A stretch of DNA of 64,000 nucleotides from Symbiodinium sp. CCMP2592 (GCA_905221615.1 CAJNDT010005877.1:1-64000), one strand, 5' to 3'. Counted from the stretch's first letter, positions 1-11,571 are shown. Translations and numbers: made by a program. The notes: generated by a model from the sequence alone, not told the origin.

Positions 1-6
1 ACACAC

Positions 7-44
<38 letters not shown>

Positions 45-820
45 GCACACACACACACACACACACGCGCGCACACACACGTACTGTACACACACACACA
101 CTCACACACACGCTCTCACACGCCCAGGGCCCACACGAACACGCCCACACGCACACGCCCACACGCACGCACACGCCCACACGCACGCACACGCCCACAC
201 GCACGCACACGCCCACACGCCGACACGCCTGCACACCTGCACACGCACGCAGACGCCCACACGCAGGCACACGCCCGCACGCCCGCACACGCACCCACAC
301 GCATGCACACGCGCCCACACACACGTACACGCGCCCACACACGTGCACACGCGACCACACACACGAACACGCGCCCACATGCGCGCACACGCGCCCACAC
401 GCACACACACGCGCCCACACGCACGCACACGCGCCCACCCCACACGCACGCACACGTGCCCACACGCACGCACACGCACCCACACGCACGCACAGGCGCC
501 CGCACCCACGCACGCGCCCACTCACGCACGCACACGCCCACACACGCACGCACACGCCCACACAGGCCCACACACGCCCACACGCGCCCACGCACGCCCA
601 CACACGCCCGCACAGGCCCACACACACACACCCGCGCACACACCCACACACACCCACACCCACACACACAGAGACACACAGGGACACACAGAGACACACA
701 GGGACACACAGAGACACACAAAGACTCACAGAGACACACAGAGACACACAGAGACACACAGAGACACACAGAGACACACAGACACGCACACACACACACA
801 CTCACACACACACACACAGC
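1..820. repeat. CA-rich minisatellite (cacacgcacacgccc type)
   Basis: This tract is almost pure purine/pyrimidine alternation. It begins as (CA)n with CG interruptions, becomes a variable 10-16 bp unit of the cacacgcacacgccc type, and ends in cacagagacacacaggga units at 665-785. Long open frames on both strands here are Thr/His- or Cys/Val-rich translations of the repeat and are not genes. Confidence 0.95.
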
Positions 821-1490
821 GAGAATCTTCCGTTTCGTCCGAACTCTCACCGAATCACGCATTTCTCCAATCATCGAGTCTTTGGAACCTTCTTCCATAC
901 AGCTGACCGTGCACCCAATCGTCCGTTGTCCACGTCCGCCTATCGTCCCTCAACTTGTTCGTTCGCGATCTGTCCTCTTCGGTTCATTTATTTCTCTCAT
1001 TATCGCGTCCGTTCGTCCAGACGTCCATCCGCGTTCCCCCATTCGTTCGTCAACCATCCGCTCCTCCTGCGCTCCCGTTCCTCGTTCAGCGCTTTGTACG
1101 GTCCTCCATGTGTCATGCATCTTTCCGGCCGTTCCTGGGATTGTCCGTTCATCCGTCCGTTCGTCCACACATTCAATCTTTTCGGTCCCGACGTTGGAGT
1201 TGTGGTGGTGATTTGGGTCTCGGTTATGGCTTGTAATTGAACGAAATCACAAGAACAAGTTTGTTTCGGCAGTTGTCGTTATTGTTTTCCTATCGCGTCG
1301 CTAAGCTTGCGTGCTCGTGCGTCCGTCCGTCCCTCGCGTCCAGATGGTCCGTCCGTCCCTCCGGCGCTCAGTCGTTCGTGCGCCCGAACGAACGCGGGCG
1401 AGGTTCGCGTGGCACCGAACGCTTTAGGGCTAACGGCCGGAGCCCCTTGTTTTCCCATGAGTTGACTAGGGCGCCAGCTGCGCTGGCGGA
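821..1490. other. Unassigned spacer, pyrimidine-rich
   Basis: No gene is recognisable. The sequence is rich in irregular cgttcgtccgtcc-type steps, most clearly at 950-1170 and 1310-1380, suggesting a decayed short minisatellite. Open frames here have no domain signature. Confidence 0.5.
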
Positions 1491-1535
1491 CCCTAAACCC
1501 TAAACCCTAAACCCTAAACCCTAAACCCTAAACCC
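1491..1535. repeat. Interstitial telomeric repeat (CCCTAAA)n
   Basis: About six uninterrupted CCCTAAA units, equivalent to TTTAGGG on the other strand, lie directly against a satellite whose unit also contains TAAACCC. TTTAGGG is the plant/dinoflagellate-type telomere unit. Degenerate TTTAGGG-like pieces recur at 1869-1980, 3163-3180 and 16480-16533. Confidence 0.9.
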
Positions 1536-1790
1536 TTCAATTTACTTAAACCCTTGCGGGGGGTCAAACCCTTCAATTTACTTAAACCCTTGTGGGGGGT
1601 CAAACCCTTCAATTTACTTAAACCCTTGCGGGGGGTCAAACCCTTCAATTTACTTAAACCCTTGCGGGGGGTCAAACCCTTCAATAACCCTTGCGGGGGG
1701 TCAAACCCTTCAATTTACTTAAACCCTTGCGGGGGGGGTCAAACCCTTCAATTTACTTAAACCCTTGTGGGGGTCAAACCCTTCAATCTC
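1536..1790. repeat. 36-bp tandem satellite
   Basis: About seven copies of a 36-bp unit run from ttcaatttacttaaaccctt to ggggggtcaaaccc. The starts at 1536, 1572 and 1608 are exactly 36 bp apart. One copy near 1680-1700 lacks the tttactt part, and G-run length varies from 5 to 8. A single diverged copy sits at about 3165-3230, next to two CCCTAAA units. Confidence 0.92.
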
Positions 1791-4700
1791 AACCTTCGTC
1801 CGGCTCCGGCCTCGGCGGAGCCGAGAGAATCAAGAGCCGCGGCTCGATGCGTCTGCATGCATTCCCAGTTTAGGGTTTAGTTTACGCTCTCACAACTCGG
1901 ACGAAGCCAGGCGAGGTTCTTAGGTGCAGAGTCGGTGTGAGGGTTTTTAGTTTAGGGTTCCCAGTTTAAGATCGCACCGCAGGGAAAACGTCCGAAAGAT
2001 GGGTTTAGGTTTAAGGATATTACCACCTCACCATAACCACAACAATAACGACGAAGAGCACTAGTACTACTATCGCCCAGCAGCGAAGACCGCGACCATG
2101 CCGAAAAAGGTCAGCAGCGATGCCGTCGGCACACTATACAGGCGAATGCTCGGTTCCTGGGCCTCAGTCTTACTGTGGAAGCTGCGCTGAGGGTTCGAAC
2201 CATTTGGTCAGGCAGACTGGGCGAACAATCTCAAGGTGCAGCATACTCGGCAATCATTCGACGTCCTCCTGGGCAACCAAAGCCATCGACCTGCGGTTGC
2301 TAAAAAAATCCAACTCGAGCTTGCGCCGAAAACATGGATAAAACTCCATTAGTCGCACGTAGTGCCTCGGTTGATTCCGTGCATGTTCGGCATTGTTCAG
2401 GCTCCGAGTGGCAGCCATGTAGTTGAATGGTTAGACGCCTACGTCTGGTCTGCTGACAGCCTCGCTCGAAAATCTTTGGCCCCTGCATCAAGCCACAACA
2501 AGCATGGCCTTCGATCCAAATTGACGGCAAAGCCTTCCTAGACGTTTCCGAAACCCGCAGCACAGCACTTCAAGTCAACCTTTTCGCAGCTTCGCTGGCT
2601 CTTGGGAAAGCGGCAGTGAACCTACTTCACCCAAGGCAGCGCACCTGAACGTATTCCACCGTGTGACGTGACAAAACCGTACACTAACAAAACGAATGAA
2701 GGCAGCAATGCACCTCCGACAAGCTGACCAGCGTGAACACCAAGACGCGTCAGCCATCTCCTTCCTGATGCTCATGATGCTTCCAAGCATGCTCCAATTC
2801 GCGAACAGTTCTTTTTCCGAGTACCGGCCTATAGAGGGTTGTCTACAAGCCTTCCAGGCAAGCCACTTCAGGCGAAGGTGAGACCGGGGTTAAGAGAAGA
2901 GTCACGGGTATTCCGTGACTGCACCACGTGCAACACGTTAAGCAAGCAGTTTCGAGCATACGCCTGCAGCTCGCCGTGTCAATGCTGAAGAGTTGTCATA
3001 CTCATCCTCCCTAGCTGGCGGACAGCAAGGCTGTTGGAGGCTGGACACGGGCGCCCCAAGTCTTCACCAAGTCGTTGTTCATCTGCTGCAGCCTAACATC
3101 ACACACGTCAGAAGCACAAACACCAGGCGTGCCAAGGATCCGAAAGACAGTGCGCTGAAAACCCTAAACCCTAAACCGTGGAACCACCTCAATTTACTTA
3201 AACCCTTTGAAACCCTGGCGGGGGTTGTCAACTCTCGCCAAGGCCTCGAGGAGGCGCTCCCTCCTGTGACGACGTTTGAGTGTTTAAAGCTCAGGGCGCG
3301 TTTTAGGGTTCAAGGGTTACTCTGCTGTGGTATTATAGGGTGGAAGGAATTCTGGGTTAAGTGCTGCTAAAGGTCGCTGATTAGGGTGTAAAGTTTGAGC
3401 TTTAGGGTTCAGGATGCAGGTTTTCTTAGGTATTGAGGGTTCTTGGGTTGGTAAAACAGAAAATGCACATATGCATGCATACAAGCATACATACATGCAG
3501 AAGCATGCAGACATGCGTGCACACAATCGAATTTGCACACGCGCAAAGACATGGAACTATGCAGTATTCAGGTATTCAATACTACCCAGGAAGTTTTGGG
3601 CCAGCATCAGCAGCATCAAAAGAGCCCGATCCTCCTTCCGAAGCCTTGCCAAAAGAGGCTAACATGAGATTCGAAATGTACCCCAAGTGTCCCAAACCCC
3701 CAACCAGTACCCCAGGCTCACCTTGTGAGGCATCGAGCGAAGCTGTCAGTCTGCGGGAGATTTCGTCATTGCCCACGGCCAACAGCTTCATCGAACGGCG
3801 AGGGCCAGTTGATTTCATCGATGACAGGGACAGCAGCACACAAACGGGCCAGCATCACAAAGAAGGTGACAAACGACAGGCTGTTCGTTTTCCAAACTGC
3901 CAAGGGGCCATGAAGGGTCACCAAGCTGAATCCGTGCAGCAAGCCACCTCGTCCCTCGTGTCGGCCTCGCACAAATCAGTGATGCCGGTCAGGCAAATCG
4001 GCAGCCCCTGCCCCACCCTATACTATACGCGTGGTGAAGCAAGGTCCCCAAAACAGCCGTCTCCTCATGCTGCCAAGACGGTCCCGCTTTCCTAGTGACA
4101 CTTGCAAGTCCACAGACTCTGCAATGTCCGCCCCTTTCCATGGAATCCACCACATGCAAGCATTGCTTTTAACTAGCCGGGCGTGAATGTGGATGTGGCC
4201 TCTCGCCCGACTGCACGAGATGAACATGGCGAGGCAACAAGGCCAACCTTGTCGTGTTTGCTGCTTGTGACAATCGACATCCGCTTCCAGAGCAGCAGCT
4301 GCTAAAAAGAAAGCTTAGACACTCGTTGCCGCGATCAAACTCTGCCACTCTCAGCTATGGAAGCCCAGATACAAGGGGCTCAAATGGCACAGCATGGGAC
4401 CTCCGTGCTGACTCTGTGGCCTGAGCCCCTGCGCGTTCTTAACTAGTTTGTCCTCATTGGGCAATCTCTTGTCACATCATAGAAAGTGTACGCGACAGTG
4501 CCTACGATGAGAAGCCCACCGATCCATCCTCTGATATTTGGTCTTGCACTGTTGCTATGTTGCAGTAAATGATCGTGCGTCTCATCTCTGCAGAAAGTGC
4601 TATGTGGACACTAGCGCTAACAATGCAGATGGTCGTCCGGACTAGTCTGTACCACGGAGGCAGTGGTGTGCCTAAAGATGCCTGCAGCAGTCGTGTACCA

Positions 4701-5690
4701 CAAAATGTTAAGGTGCGATCCGCCAAACACTCGTTCAGACTCGCTGGATGCAGGTGGATTGCCCGTCGCAAACACAGAAGCAGCCCTAGCATTGGGTCTG
4801 GCACGAGGCTGCGTTTGTCTATTGCATGCTCGCATGCCACTGCTAAGATTTGCATGCTGAACTGCTTGCTAGATACTACATGCCCAACTTTTGCTGGCCC
4901 CGCCGTATGTCAACGAGGCACCTTCGGCAGCATCTCATTTTGCCCACAGCAGGAAACTGCTCAATTGCCCGAAAATTGTGCACAGGGCAGAGGAAAGTTG
5001 CCTGAAGCGTGTCTTCCATGCTTACCATGGCCAGCATGGTCATTTGCATAGTGACGACAGAATGGCGAACACGAAGATGCCTTATTCAGCGGCAGCATCG
5101 CGAGAGAAATCAAGGGCAACACACAGAGAGCACGGCTTCGTGAGTCAGAGCAAAAAACTGCAGATCAATTGGGGGAGTGATGACGAGCGTTCCGAAAATT
5201 TGAGACAAACGGACTGTGACTGGAGCATGTGCTTCGAACAAATGCACTACGACTCCCACATGAATCTCCGCTTGCATGATGTGCACGACACGGCATCATG
5301 CTTTGCGCGAGTGCTCGGGTGCTGCAACATGTCCTTCTGCAATCTTTGATGGGTACAATGCCACTCATAATTCCGTTTCACATTCTACGCGTCTGTCGAG
5401 TCAGGTGCACATTGGATTGAACGGGGGTCATATGGCCTGGAGTCAAGTGTTGAATTTGGGGGCAAGGCATGAGCAAGGGTGAGATGCAAAACACTGGAGG
5501 TGTGTTGCCGGGCTGGTGACGCAAAGGACTCGTATCACGTGCCACTTGTTGTCGCTTGGATACAGAATCTTGCAACATTACACGTTGTCTATATAATAGT
5601 ATGATGCGGGCACACGGACAGTCTTTGGCTTCTGTCGGTACAAGCCCAGACTTTTCCAGAAGAAATTTAGGAAAATATGTTAGATGCTAG
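1791..5690. other. Unassigned region without a recognisable gene
   Basis: No coding region with a known domain is visible. The first 200 bases hold degenerate TTTAGGG blocks. The longest open frame (plus strand, 3433-4095) has a low-complexity His/Met start from catacatgcatgc repeats followed by a Pro/Ser-rich part, and has no signature. Exons of a spliced gene cannot be excluded. Confidence 0.4.
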
Positions 5691-5909
5691 GAAGGGCGTC
5701 GCCATATCTGAGTTTCTCTCTGTGTACGTTGAAATTGTTCAGGTCGGAGCCGGATCTTGTGGCTTTCCGCAGCGGCGGAGCCAGGTATTTGGAGCATCGA
5801 ACACGTACCTACACCGCCAGTAACAGTTTCGGCAGGAGTCGAAAATTGTGACAATTGCAGATGATTGCAGATGTTGCTCGCATCGAAATATCTACTTAAT
5901 TGCAAAGAG

Positions 5910-6158
5910 TATGGTAAGGGTGCTTGCCACAAAGACTCGACATATCTCAAGTCCAAGCTCGAAGCTGGACGCAGCTGACTCGCGGCTGCTCTCCTCCGCA
6001 TCCTGTATCTTGCTACGAGGCTGTACACGCATATGCACAATCTGTCCTTCTGATGTCGGAATGCTTATCATCATTCCGCTGACTTGCAGTTTATCAATGA
6101 GCCATGCTAGGAGACTCTGATTTTCAGAAGCGTCCGAGCTAGGCAAACAATCGGACAC
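5910..6158 (-). CDS. Possible internal exon, unknown protein
   Basis: This minus-strand open stretch follows a plausible acceptor (tttgtgaacag before gtgtcc). It encodes a mixed, non-repetitive peptide including SLLAWLIDKLQVSGMMISIP, and its composition looks like a folded domain rather than repeat translation. It would follow the exon-like stretch at 6190-6460 in transcript order. I do not recognise the protein. The exon limits are inferred by eye. Confidence 0.3.
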
Positions 6159-6189
6159 CTGTTCACAAAGGGGCTCAGGACCCTCCTTG

Positions 6190-6460
6190 TTCCGTCATCG
6201 CAATCTCAAAGCTGGCTGCCTCGTAAAGGTGCGAATTTGCAACATCTCCGAAAGCTGTTTCACATTTACGACCAGCAGCAGCTCTGAGTCGTTCCCGAAT
6301 GCATACGAGGCTTTCAGAACGAACTGTAGATACTGTAGTTGGACTGAGAAGAGGACCATGTTGTGGATGTCGGCTCGGGCCGCTCGACCGGCAGAAGCCC
6401 AGGTGGAGGCCGTACCAGTGCCTGTACAGTGCAGGCCACCCAATTTCTGAAAAAGGCTTT
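6190..6460 (-). CDS. Possible internal exon, unknown protein
   Basis: After a good acceptor on the minus strand (cctttttcag before aaattggg), an open frame runs through a hydrophobic, helix-like segment containing IHNMVLFSVQLQYLQFVL and then SELLLVVNVKQLSEML. No family is recognised. It pairs in order with the downstream open stretch at 5910-6158 and may belong to the same spliced gene. Neither stretch contains a start codon in context. Confidence 0.3.
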
Positions 6461-6746
6461 CAACAAGACATCAACGATAGGCTGCAAGCAGAAGTCTGCC
6501 CACCCAAATTTTACGACCTCCCACAAGAAACTGCTAATCTCGCAAGAGCACATGCAAACTTCATCTCAGCCCTGCAACCCAAAACCTGGAACCCATGCGC
6601 CCTCGCCCCTCAGGAATGAGAAGGACCTCACAAGTAACGCATATGTTGTTGCATCGCTCCCCCCACCCCGTCTTCCCCAACACCTGACCTCATTTCAATA
6701 TGTTGTTACCTCTCCCACCCCACCCCTCCCGGCCTTGCCCACCCCT

Positions 6747-6780
6747 CGTAGTAGTAGTAGAAGTAGAAGTAGAAGTAGAA

Positions 6781-6819
<39 letters not shown>

Positions 6820-6844
6820 ATAGTAGTAGTAGTAGTAGTAGTAA

Positions 6845-6886
<42 letters not shown>

Positions 6887-7094
6887 GAGTAGTAGGAGTA
6901 GTAGGACTAGGAGTAGGAGTAGGAGTAGGGGCAGCAGAAGCAGTAGCAGCAGTAGCAAGTAGAGGGTGGTAGGTAGTAGGTAGGGCGTAGTAAGCAATGA
7001 GTAGTAAGTAGTAGTGGTAGTGGCAGTACTAGTAGTTGTAGTAGTAGCAGTCGCCGTCCAGCAGTAGTAATAGTAGTAGTGGTAGTGGTAGTAA

Positions 7095-7157
<63 letters not shown>

Positions 7158-7205
7158 TGGTAGTGGTAGTGGTAGTGGTAGTAGTGGTAGTAGTAGTAGT
7201 AGTAG
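6747..7205. repeat. (AGT)n microsatellite, compound
   Basis: Two long (AGT/TAG)n tracts (6747-6960 and about 7060-7205), with GTA/GGT variants, flank an imperfect 100-bp middle. Poly-Ser, poly-Val, poly-Tyr and poly-Leu frames here are repeat translation. The tract ends abruptly at 7205, where retroelement sequence begins. Confidence 0.95.
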
Positions 7206-7411
7206 GTGTCTCGGCCCGAGAAGTTTTCCAGCATCGGAAAGGGGGGACCCTCACATGGAAGCGGCAACTGCCTGAATACATCAAGGAATCACAGACTGCA
7301 GAAGCTCGGCAAACAGCCGTGGCAAAGAGCCGGCCATCGTTCCCTTCGCCTGCTCACGGACAACGATGCTGATGATTCTTATGATCTAGCGGTGACGGTG
7401 ACAGTGCCAGT

Positions 7412-8110
7412 ATGGGCAGCGCGGACAATGACTGGCCCGGAGAAGCAGCGCAGCCGCACGATCGGCTGCGAGCACTGGAGCGCAGACAGACAGCAGAGGA
7501 GGAACGACGCCAAGCGGCGAAGCTCAAGGCCAGAGCTGAACGACGAACCATCCTGGACAGGGTGGTTTGCATGGCCCTGCGAGAAATCTGTTTCTTTTAT
7601 CTGGCCCGACAAATGCACCAGGAATTCCCGGACAGGCGAACATGCGCCAAACCGGCTGCGCAACGACGTCGCCTGCCGAACCTCGAACCAGGAGACGTTC
7701 ACGCCAACGTCTACACCCAGTTGGAGGAATCGGTGGCCAATCAGCTTAATCGGGCCTACACGGTTTTTGCTGGTTTCTACGACCGACCGGAGACTGTCAA
7801 CGATGAACAGTGGTTGGAGCAGGTGGGACAGTGCGGAGCGCCGCCGCGACACGTGGTGGTCCAGCACACATAGCCCGCATCACTCGACAGCACCTGCGAA
7901 CGCAACTGGAGCACAGCCTCGCGGATTTCTGGCGCGTTGGATGGCATATCGAACACAGGACCTTCTATATCTGCCCTCAGTCTACACTCTGCTTCACTGG
8001 GTGAGAATGGCCGCAGACAGTTTCAGCTTTCTCGCCATGCTTCCACACCTCGAGGAGGCCGCGCCGACAGAGCCATCCGAGCCGGCTTCAGGCTCGGCTG
8101 GGCTATAGGT
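7412..8110 (+). pseudogene. ORF1-like region of retroelement copy 1
   Basis: An open frame at 7412-7873 starts with an ATG and encodes a charged, probably coiled-coil start (LRALERRQTAEEERRQAA) followed by a mixed domain. Near 7865 the likely frame shifts, and coding character continues in another frame to about 8000 (HIARITRQHLRTQLEHSLAD) and then 8108. Its position between the 5' end and the endonuclease fits a LINE ORF1, but I see no CCHC knuckle or RRM. The later elements at 31097 and 58432 do not show an equivalent ORF in this position, so this copy may belong to a different subfamily. Function is inferred from position only. Confidence 0.4.
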
Positions 8111-8589
8111 CTGGTTGGCACAGCCTGGGCTTTGGCAAGCATTTTCGACCGTCCAAACTAGGCCAGCCAGCACAGTCAGACTGCGATGGAGATGCCGACG
8201 TCGACGACGATTGCCCAGCCGGCGACCTTGCGCCTACAACCTACGACCTCGAGCTGTACCTCTCGGCCCTGTCGAGTCGAGTCTGCCCGGTCGCTGTACA
8301 AACCTTCAGTCAGCCCTGTACAAAGGATGTGCATCTGCATGCCGGGCCGAAGCCCCCAAGCCACCAACAATTAGGCCGCTCCGGTCCAGTGAACTGAACA
8401 CATGTAAGCCATCTGCCCTGAGGCTCCTTATTAGCAGCCTTTTGATCCAAGCCAGCACAGGAATTCGACTCACAGACACGAGGGTTGGGAGCAGGATCTC
8501 CCAGGAGGAAACCTACCTAGACCAGCTCCCGAAATTAGCAGTGCAAGCCATATTGGTGTTTTCAGCCCAGAACATGTTGCAGCCACCCC

Positions 8590-9185
8590 GACACGCAAAA
8601 GACCTTTCGTAAAAACCCAACACCGAGCCAGACAGCAGGGACAAGCAGAGGGCGGGCCAGTCAATCTAATTGCCATACAGCAGACTCATAGGCGAGGACC
8701 CCTCGAATACAGTACTGACCGCTTCACAGCTGTTCACTTTGGAGGGGACAAGTCATAATTCTACTATTGATTGATAGGGCCAAGTTCTCAGCTGCCAGCG
8801 TTCAGCATCGCGAACTGCTGCCAGGCAGACTGCTTCATGTACGCCTCGAAGCCGAGCCTAGCATTGATGTCATAGTGGGCTATCAGCATGCTTGGTCACC
8901 ATCTAAGAATCCTGACAGGAACGAGGACTGCTTGCACGGAGGGCGGAGTTCTGGGCTGCTCTTGCCTCCTGCATACAGGCGCTGCCAAAAAGAAACCAAC
9001 TCCTGATCCTAGCAGACCTCAATACTGATGCTCGCCCTGACGGCAGTCATGTAGGACAAGGCATTTACCAAAGAGCCTCGGCACATGCCCCGGACAACCC
9101 CGCTCCGCAGGACCTTCTCAGACAACACCAAGTGCAAGTTCAACTAGAAGACAATTGGCCCGAAAGCATCATCAGCGAAGAGTGT
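8590..9185 (+). pseudogene. AP-type endonuclease fragment of retroelement copy 1
   Basis: Three pieces in different frames line up with the LINE endonuclease of the other elements here. QQTHR (8678-8692) matches QETHW/QELHW. Next comes a stretch containing LLPGRLLHVRLE, then after a frameshift near 8915 EFWAALASCIQALPKRNQLL and ADLNTD (9012-9029), matching GADLNT/GDFNTS. A TAA stop and frameshift lie near 8757. The SQIDF and final His motifs are missing because the copy ends. In intact relatives this enzyme nicks target DNA to prime reverse transcription. Confidence 0.75.
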
Positions 9186-9205
9186 GGGGCTATGTGATAG
9201 ATCCA

Positions 9206-9545
9206 GTGTATAGGATCGTAAAGTCACAGAACCAAGAGTCATAGAGTCCATGAGTCATGAGTCATAAAGTCATAGAGTTGCAGTGACATAGCGTCATAGT
9301 CTCGTAGTGAGATAGAGTCAGTGTATAGGATCGTAAAGTCACAGAGTCAAGAGTCATAGAGTCCATGGGTCATGAGTCATAAAGTCATAGAGTTGTAGTG
9401 ACATAGAGTCATAGAGTCGTAGTGAGATAGAGTCACTGTATAGGATCGTAAAGTCACAGAATCAAGAGTCATAGAGTCCATGGGTCATGATTCATAAAGT
9501 CATAGAGTTGTAGTGAGATAGAGTCACGGAGTCGTGGAGTCATCT
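9206..9545. repeat. 115-bp tandem repeat built of AGTCATAGAGT words
   Basis: Nearly three copies have starts at 9206, 9321 and 9436, exactly 115 bp apart. Each unit begins gtgtataggatcgtaaagtc and is itself made of short agtcatagagtc-type words. Related words form the array at 25449-25859. Confidence 0.9.
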
Positions 9546-9669
9546 TTGTACCATACACTTGACTCGATGTAGTTCACTCTATGCCCTGTGTGTGGGAACG
9601 CTTAATCAAGATCCTATATGGATAGATAGAAAGATAGATATATATATATATGTGCGTATATTATCGATA

Positions 9670-9982
9670 TATGCATCTGCCAATCCCTCTGAAGGGTTGC
9701 CAATTGCACCTCGCAGAGATGCAAGTTCCTGCAATCGACCACGCCACTCCCTGTGGAGAGTTGCGCGGCGGAAAGGATACAAGTAGTAGTTTGCACACAC
9801 GTTTCAACCCTGGACCACGCCAATCCATGCAGAGGGTTACACGCAGCGCCCAAAGACCATGCAACAGTACCTGCACACCTTCCGATTAGAACATTCGAGG
9901 AAGCTAATCCCTCTCAATGAAGGATTGCGCGGGGCAACGCAAAATGTGTAACTTTACCTTGCGTTCGACCACTCGACCACGC
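9670..9982. repeat. Degenerate copies of the CCCTGTGAAGGG satellite
   Basis: Spaced copies of the core (caatccctctgaagggttgc at about 9678, then variants near 9750, 9820 and 9910) lie before the regular 84-bp array. They are separated by unrelated, diverged sequence. Confidence 0.7.
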
Positions 9983-10387
9983 CAATCCCTGTGAGGGGTT
10001 GCAAAATTCATTTCAATGCTCATCAAAAATTGCAACTTTACCTCGCGTTCGAAAACTCCACCACGCCAATCCCTGTGAAGGGTTGCAAAATTCATCTCAA
10101 TGCTCATCAAAAATTGCAACTTTACCTCGCGTTCAACCACTCGACCACGCCAATCCCTGTGATGGGTTGCAAAATTCATCTCAATGCTCATCAAAAATTG
10201 CAACTTTACCTCGCGTTCGAACACTCCACCACGCCAATCCTTGTGAAGGGTTGCAAAATTCATTTCAATGCAAATCAAAAAATGCAACTTTACCTCGCGT
10301 TCGAACACCCGACCACGCCAATCCCTGTGAAGGGTTGCAAAATGCAAATCCCTGTGAAGGGTTGCAAAAAAAAATTGAACTGCACCC
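9983..10387. repeat. 84-bp tandem satellite
   Basis: Five copies have cores (caatccctgtgaagggttgc) at 9983, 10067, 10151, 10235 and 10319, each exactly 84 bp apart. The spacer is AT-rich (caaaattcat, tcatcaaaaattgcaac). The core is a near-perfect inverted repeat, ATCCCT and AGGGTT around GTGA, so it can form a short hairpin. The open frames on both strands are repeat translation. Confidence 0.93.
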
Positions 10388-10920
10388 AAACCCTGTGAAG
10401 GGTTGCGCGGCGCCCGCAAGAAGTGTAACTTTACCTCGCGTTTGAACGCCCGAGGAGGCGAATCCCTGTGAAGGGTTGCGCGGCGCCCGCAAGAAGTGTA
10501 ACTTTACCTCGCGTTTGAACGCCCGAGGAGGCGAATCCCTGTGAAGGGTTGCGCGGGCACCGCAAAATGTGTAACTTTACCTCGCGTTTGAACGCCCGAG
10601 AGTTCCAATCCCTGTGAAGGGTTGCGCCGGGCGCCTAAAATGTGTCACTTTACCTAGCGTTTGAACGCCCGAGGCAGCGAATCCCTGGGAAGGGTTGCGC
10701 GGTGCGCCTAAAATGTGTCACTTTACCTAGCGTTTGAACGCCCGAGGCAGCGAATCCCTGGGAAGGGTTGCGCGGTGCCCCTAAAATGTGTCACTTTACC
10801 TAGCGTTTGAACGCCCGAGGCAGCGAATCCCTGGGAAGGGTTGCGCGGTGCGCCTAAAATGTGTCACTTTACCTAGCGTTTGAACGCCCGAGGAGGCGAA
10901 TCCCTGTGAAGGGTTGCATT
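10388..10920. repeat. 73-bp tandem satellite sharing the same hairpin core
   Basis: Cores (aatccctgtgaagggttgcg) lie at 10461, 10534, 10607, 10680, 10753, 10826 and 10899, all 73 bp apart. The spacer is GC-rich (cgtttgaacgcccgagg) and differs from the 84-bp array, while the hairpin core and the actttacct word are shared. Middle copies carry ccctgggaaggg instead of ccctgtgaaggg. Confidence 0.93.
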
Positions 10921-11003
10921 CCCGATGGACCCCGACGGTGCCACCCCCGCCTTTAAAAGAAATATTAAGATACCGAGATGTAGAGAGTAAGTCATAAGTC
11001 ATA

Positions 11004-11025
11004 CTTCTAAGGGCGGGGTGGTTAT
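11004..11025 (+). repeat. Left terminal inverted repeat of the transposon
   Basis: CTTCTAAGGGCGG matches the right end exactly over 13 bp, then imperfectly over about 10 more. It is preceded by ..agtcata, of which TA is the probable target duplication. Confidence 0.82.
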
Positions 11026-11029
11026 AAAT

Positions 11030-11330
11030 GATTACAGTGCTTAGCATGGTTAAGTATCTTGTGCAACCATGGTTATTATCATGGCTAAGTTGTTGTTAGT
11101 ATACTTATAAGTAGGCTATGTTGCAGCAGTGCAGATGGCTTGTTTAGTAAATGGACGGGGTCATTTAACAATCAGATGTTGTTGCTTGTAAGTGATTAGA
11201 CAGGATAGACAAGATATGGATATTTTACTTAGCCAAGTTAGCATACTTAATGCTAACTGAGGTCGTGCCATTTAGCACAATTAAGTAAACAGGCCAAGTG
11301 TGCTTAGGTGCTGTTCTTTTTGGTATATGT
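11030..11330. promoter_or_regulatory. Left subterminal repeat region
   Basis: Short words of the form GCTTAGC, GGCTAAG, GTTAGC and GCTAAC occur repeatedly and in both orientations, for example in cttagccaagttagcat and aatgctaactgag. The same words crowd the right end at 25285-25380. In CACTA elements such subterminal arrays bind a transposon-encoded protein. That role is an inference here. Confidence 0.5.
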
Positions 11331-11335
11331 ATCGA

Positions 11336-11477
11336 TGCTCGCGGGCAGTATATTTTCGCCTGCAGGGCAATAAAGCTTTAATTCCACAGGCAGCCATGCC
11401 AGCAAACACTATATTTTTTTTTCATAAGATGCATGCATGCTCGCAGGCAGTATATACTTAGTTCGCCTGCAGGGCAA
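11336..11477. repeat. Two copies of the GCTCGCRGGCAG/CGCCTGCAGGGC hairpin motif
   Basis: Copies at 11336-11376 and 11439-11477 place GCTCGC(G/A)GGCAG before CGCCTGCAGGGCAA, separated by a TA-rich spacer. They lie just upstream of the 703-aa gene. The inverted arms GCCTGC and GCAGGC can pair. Confidence 0.7.
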
Positions 11478-11571
11478 GAAGGGCAAGAAAACCATCATGT
11501 GACCATGTGTATATACCGACGAAGTTTCTCTGCTCGAGAACTCAGTGTACTTCTAGGTGGAACAAAGTGCA

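Larger units (their letters stand above)
7206..9190 (+). mobile_element. Decayed, 3'-truncated LINE-like retroelement (copy 1)
   Basis: The element begins right after the (AGT)n tract with GTGTCTCGGC and ends inside the endonuclease domain just before a 115-bp satellite. It holds an ORF1-like region (7412-8110) and an apurinic-type endonuclease fragment (about 8590-9185) homologous to those of the elements at 31097 and 58432. Several frameshifts and stops are present and no reverse transcriptase remains, so it is a dead, truncated copy. The 3' boundary is approximate. Confidence 0.75.

Noticed and set aside
102..906. Long Thr/His-rich and Cys/Val-rich open frames on both strands
   Set aside because: They translate the CA-rich minisatellite. 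Every frame is open because the repeat has no stop codons.
3433..4095. 220-codon plus-strand frame
   Set aside because: It starts in catgcatac repeats and has no recognisable domain or homologue in the window; left unannotated.
6700..7284. Poly-Ser, poly-Val, poly-Tyr and poly-Leu frames (also near 30864, 38131, 38321 and 58266)
   Set aside because: Repeat translation of (AGT)n or (ACT)n. No flanking domain or start context.
9983..10445. Repetitive 135-171-codon frames with NPSQG or NPCEGLQ words
   Set aside because: These are the 84- and 73-bp satellites read in frame. They occur on both strands.
9206..10920. CRISPR-like regular spacing
   Set aside because: Spacers between the repeated cores are themselves repeats, no cas-like gene is present, and the genome is eukaryotic.
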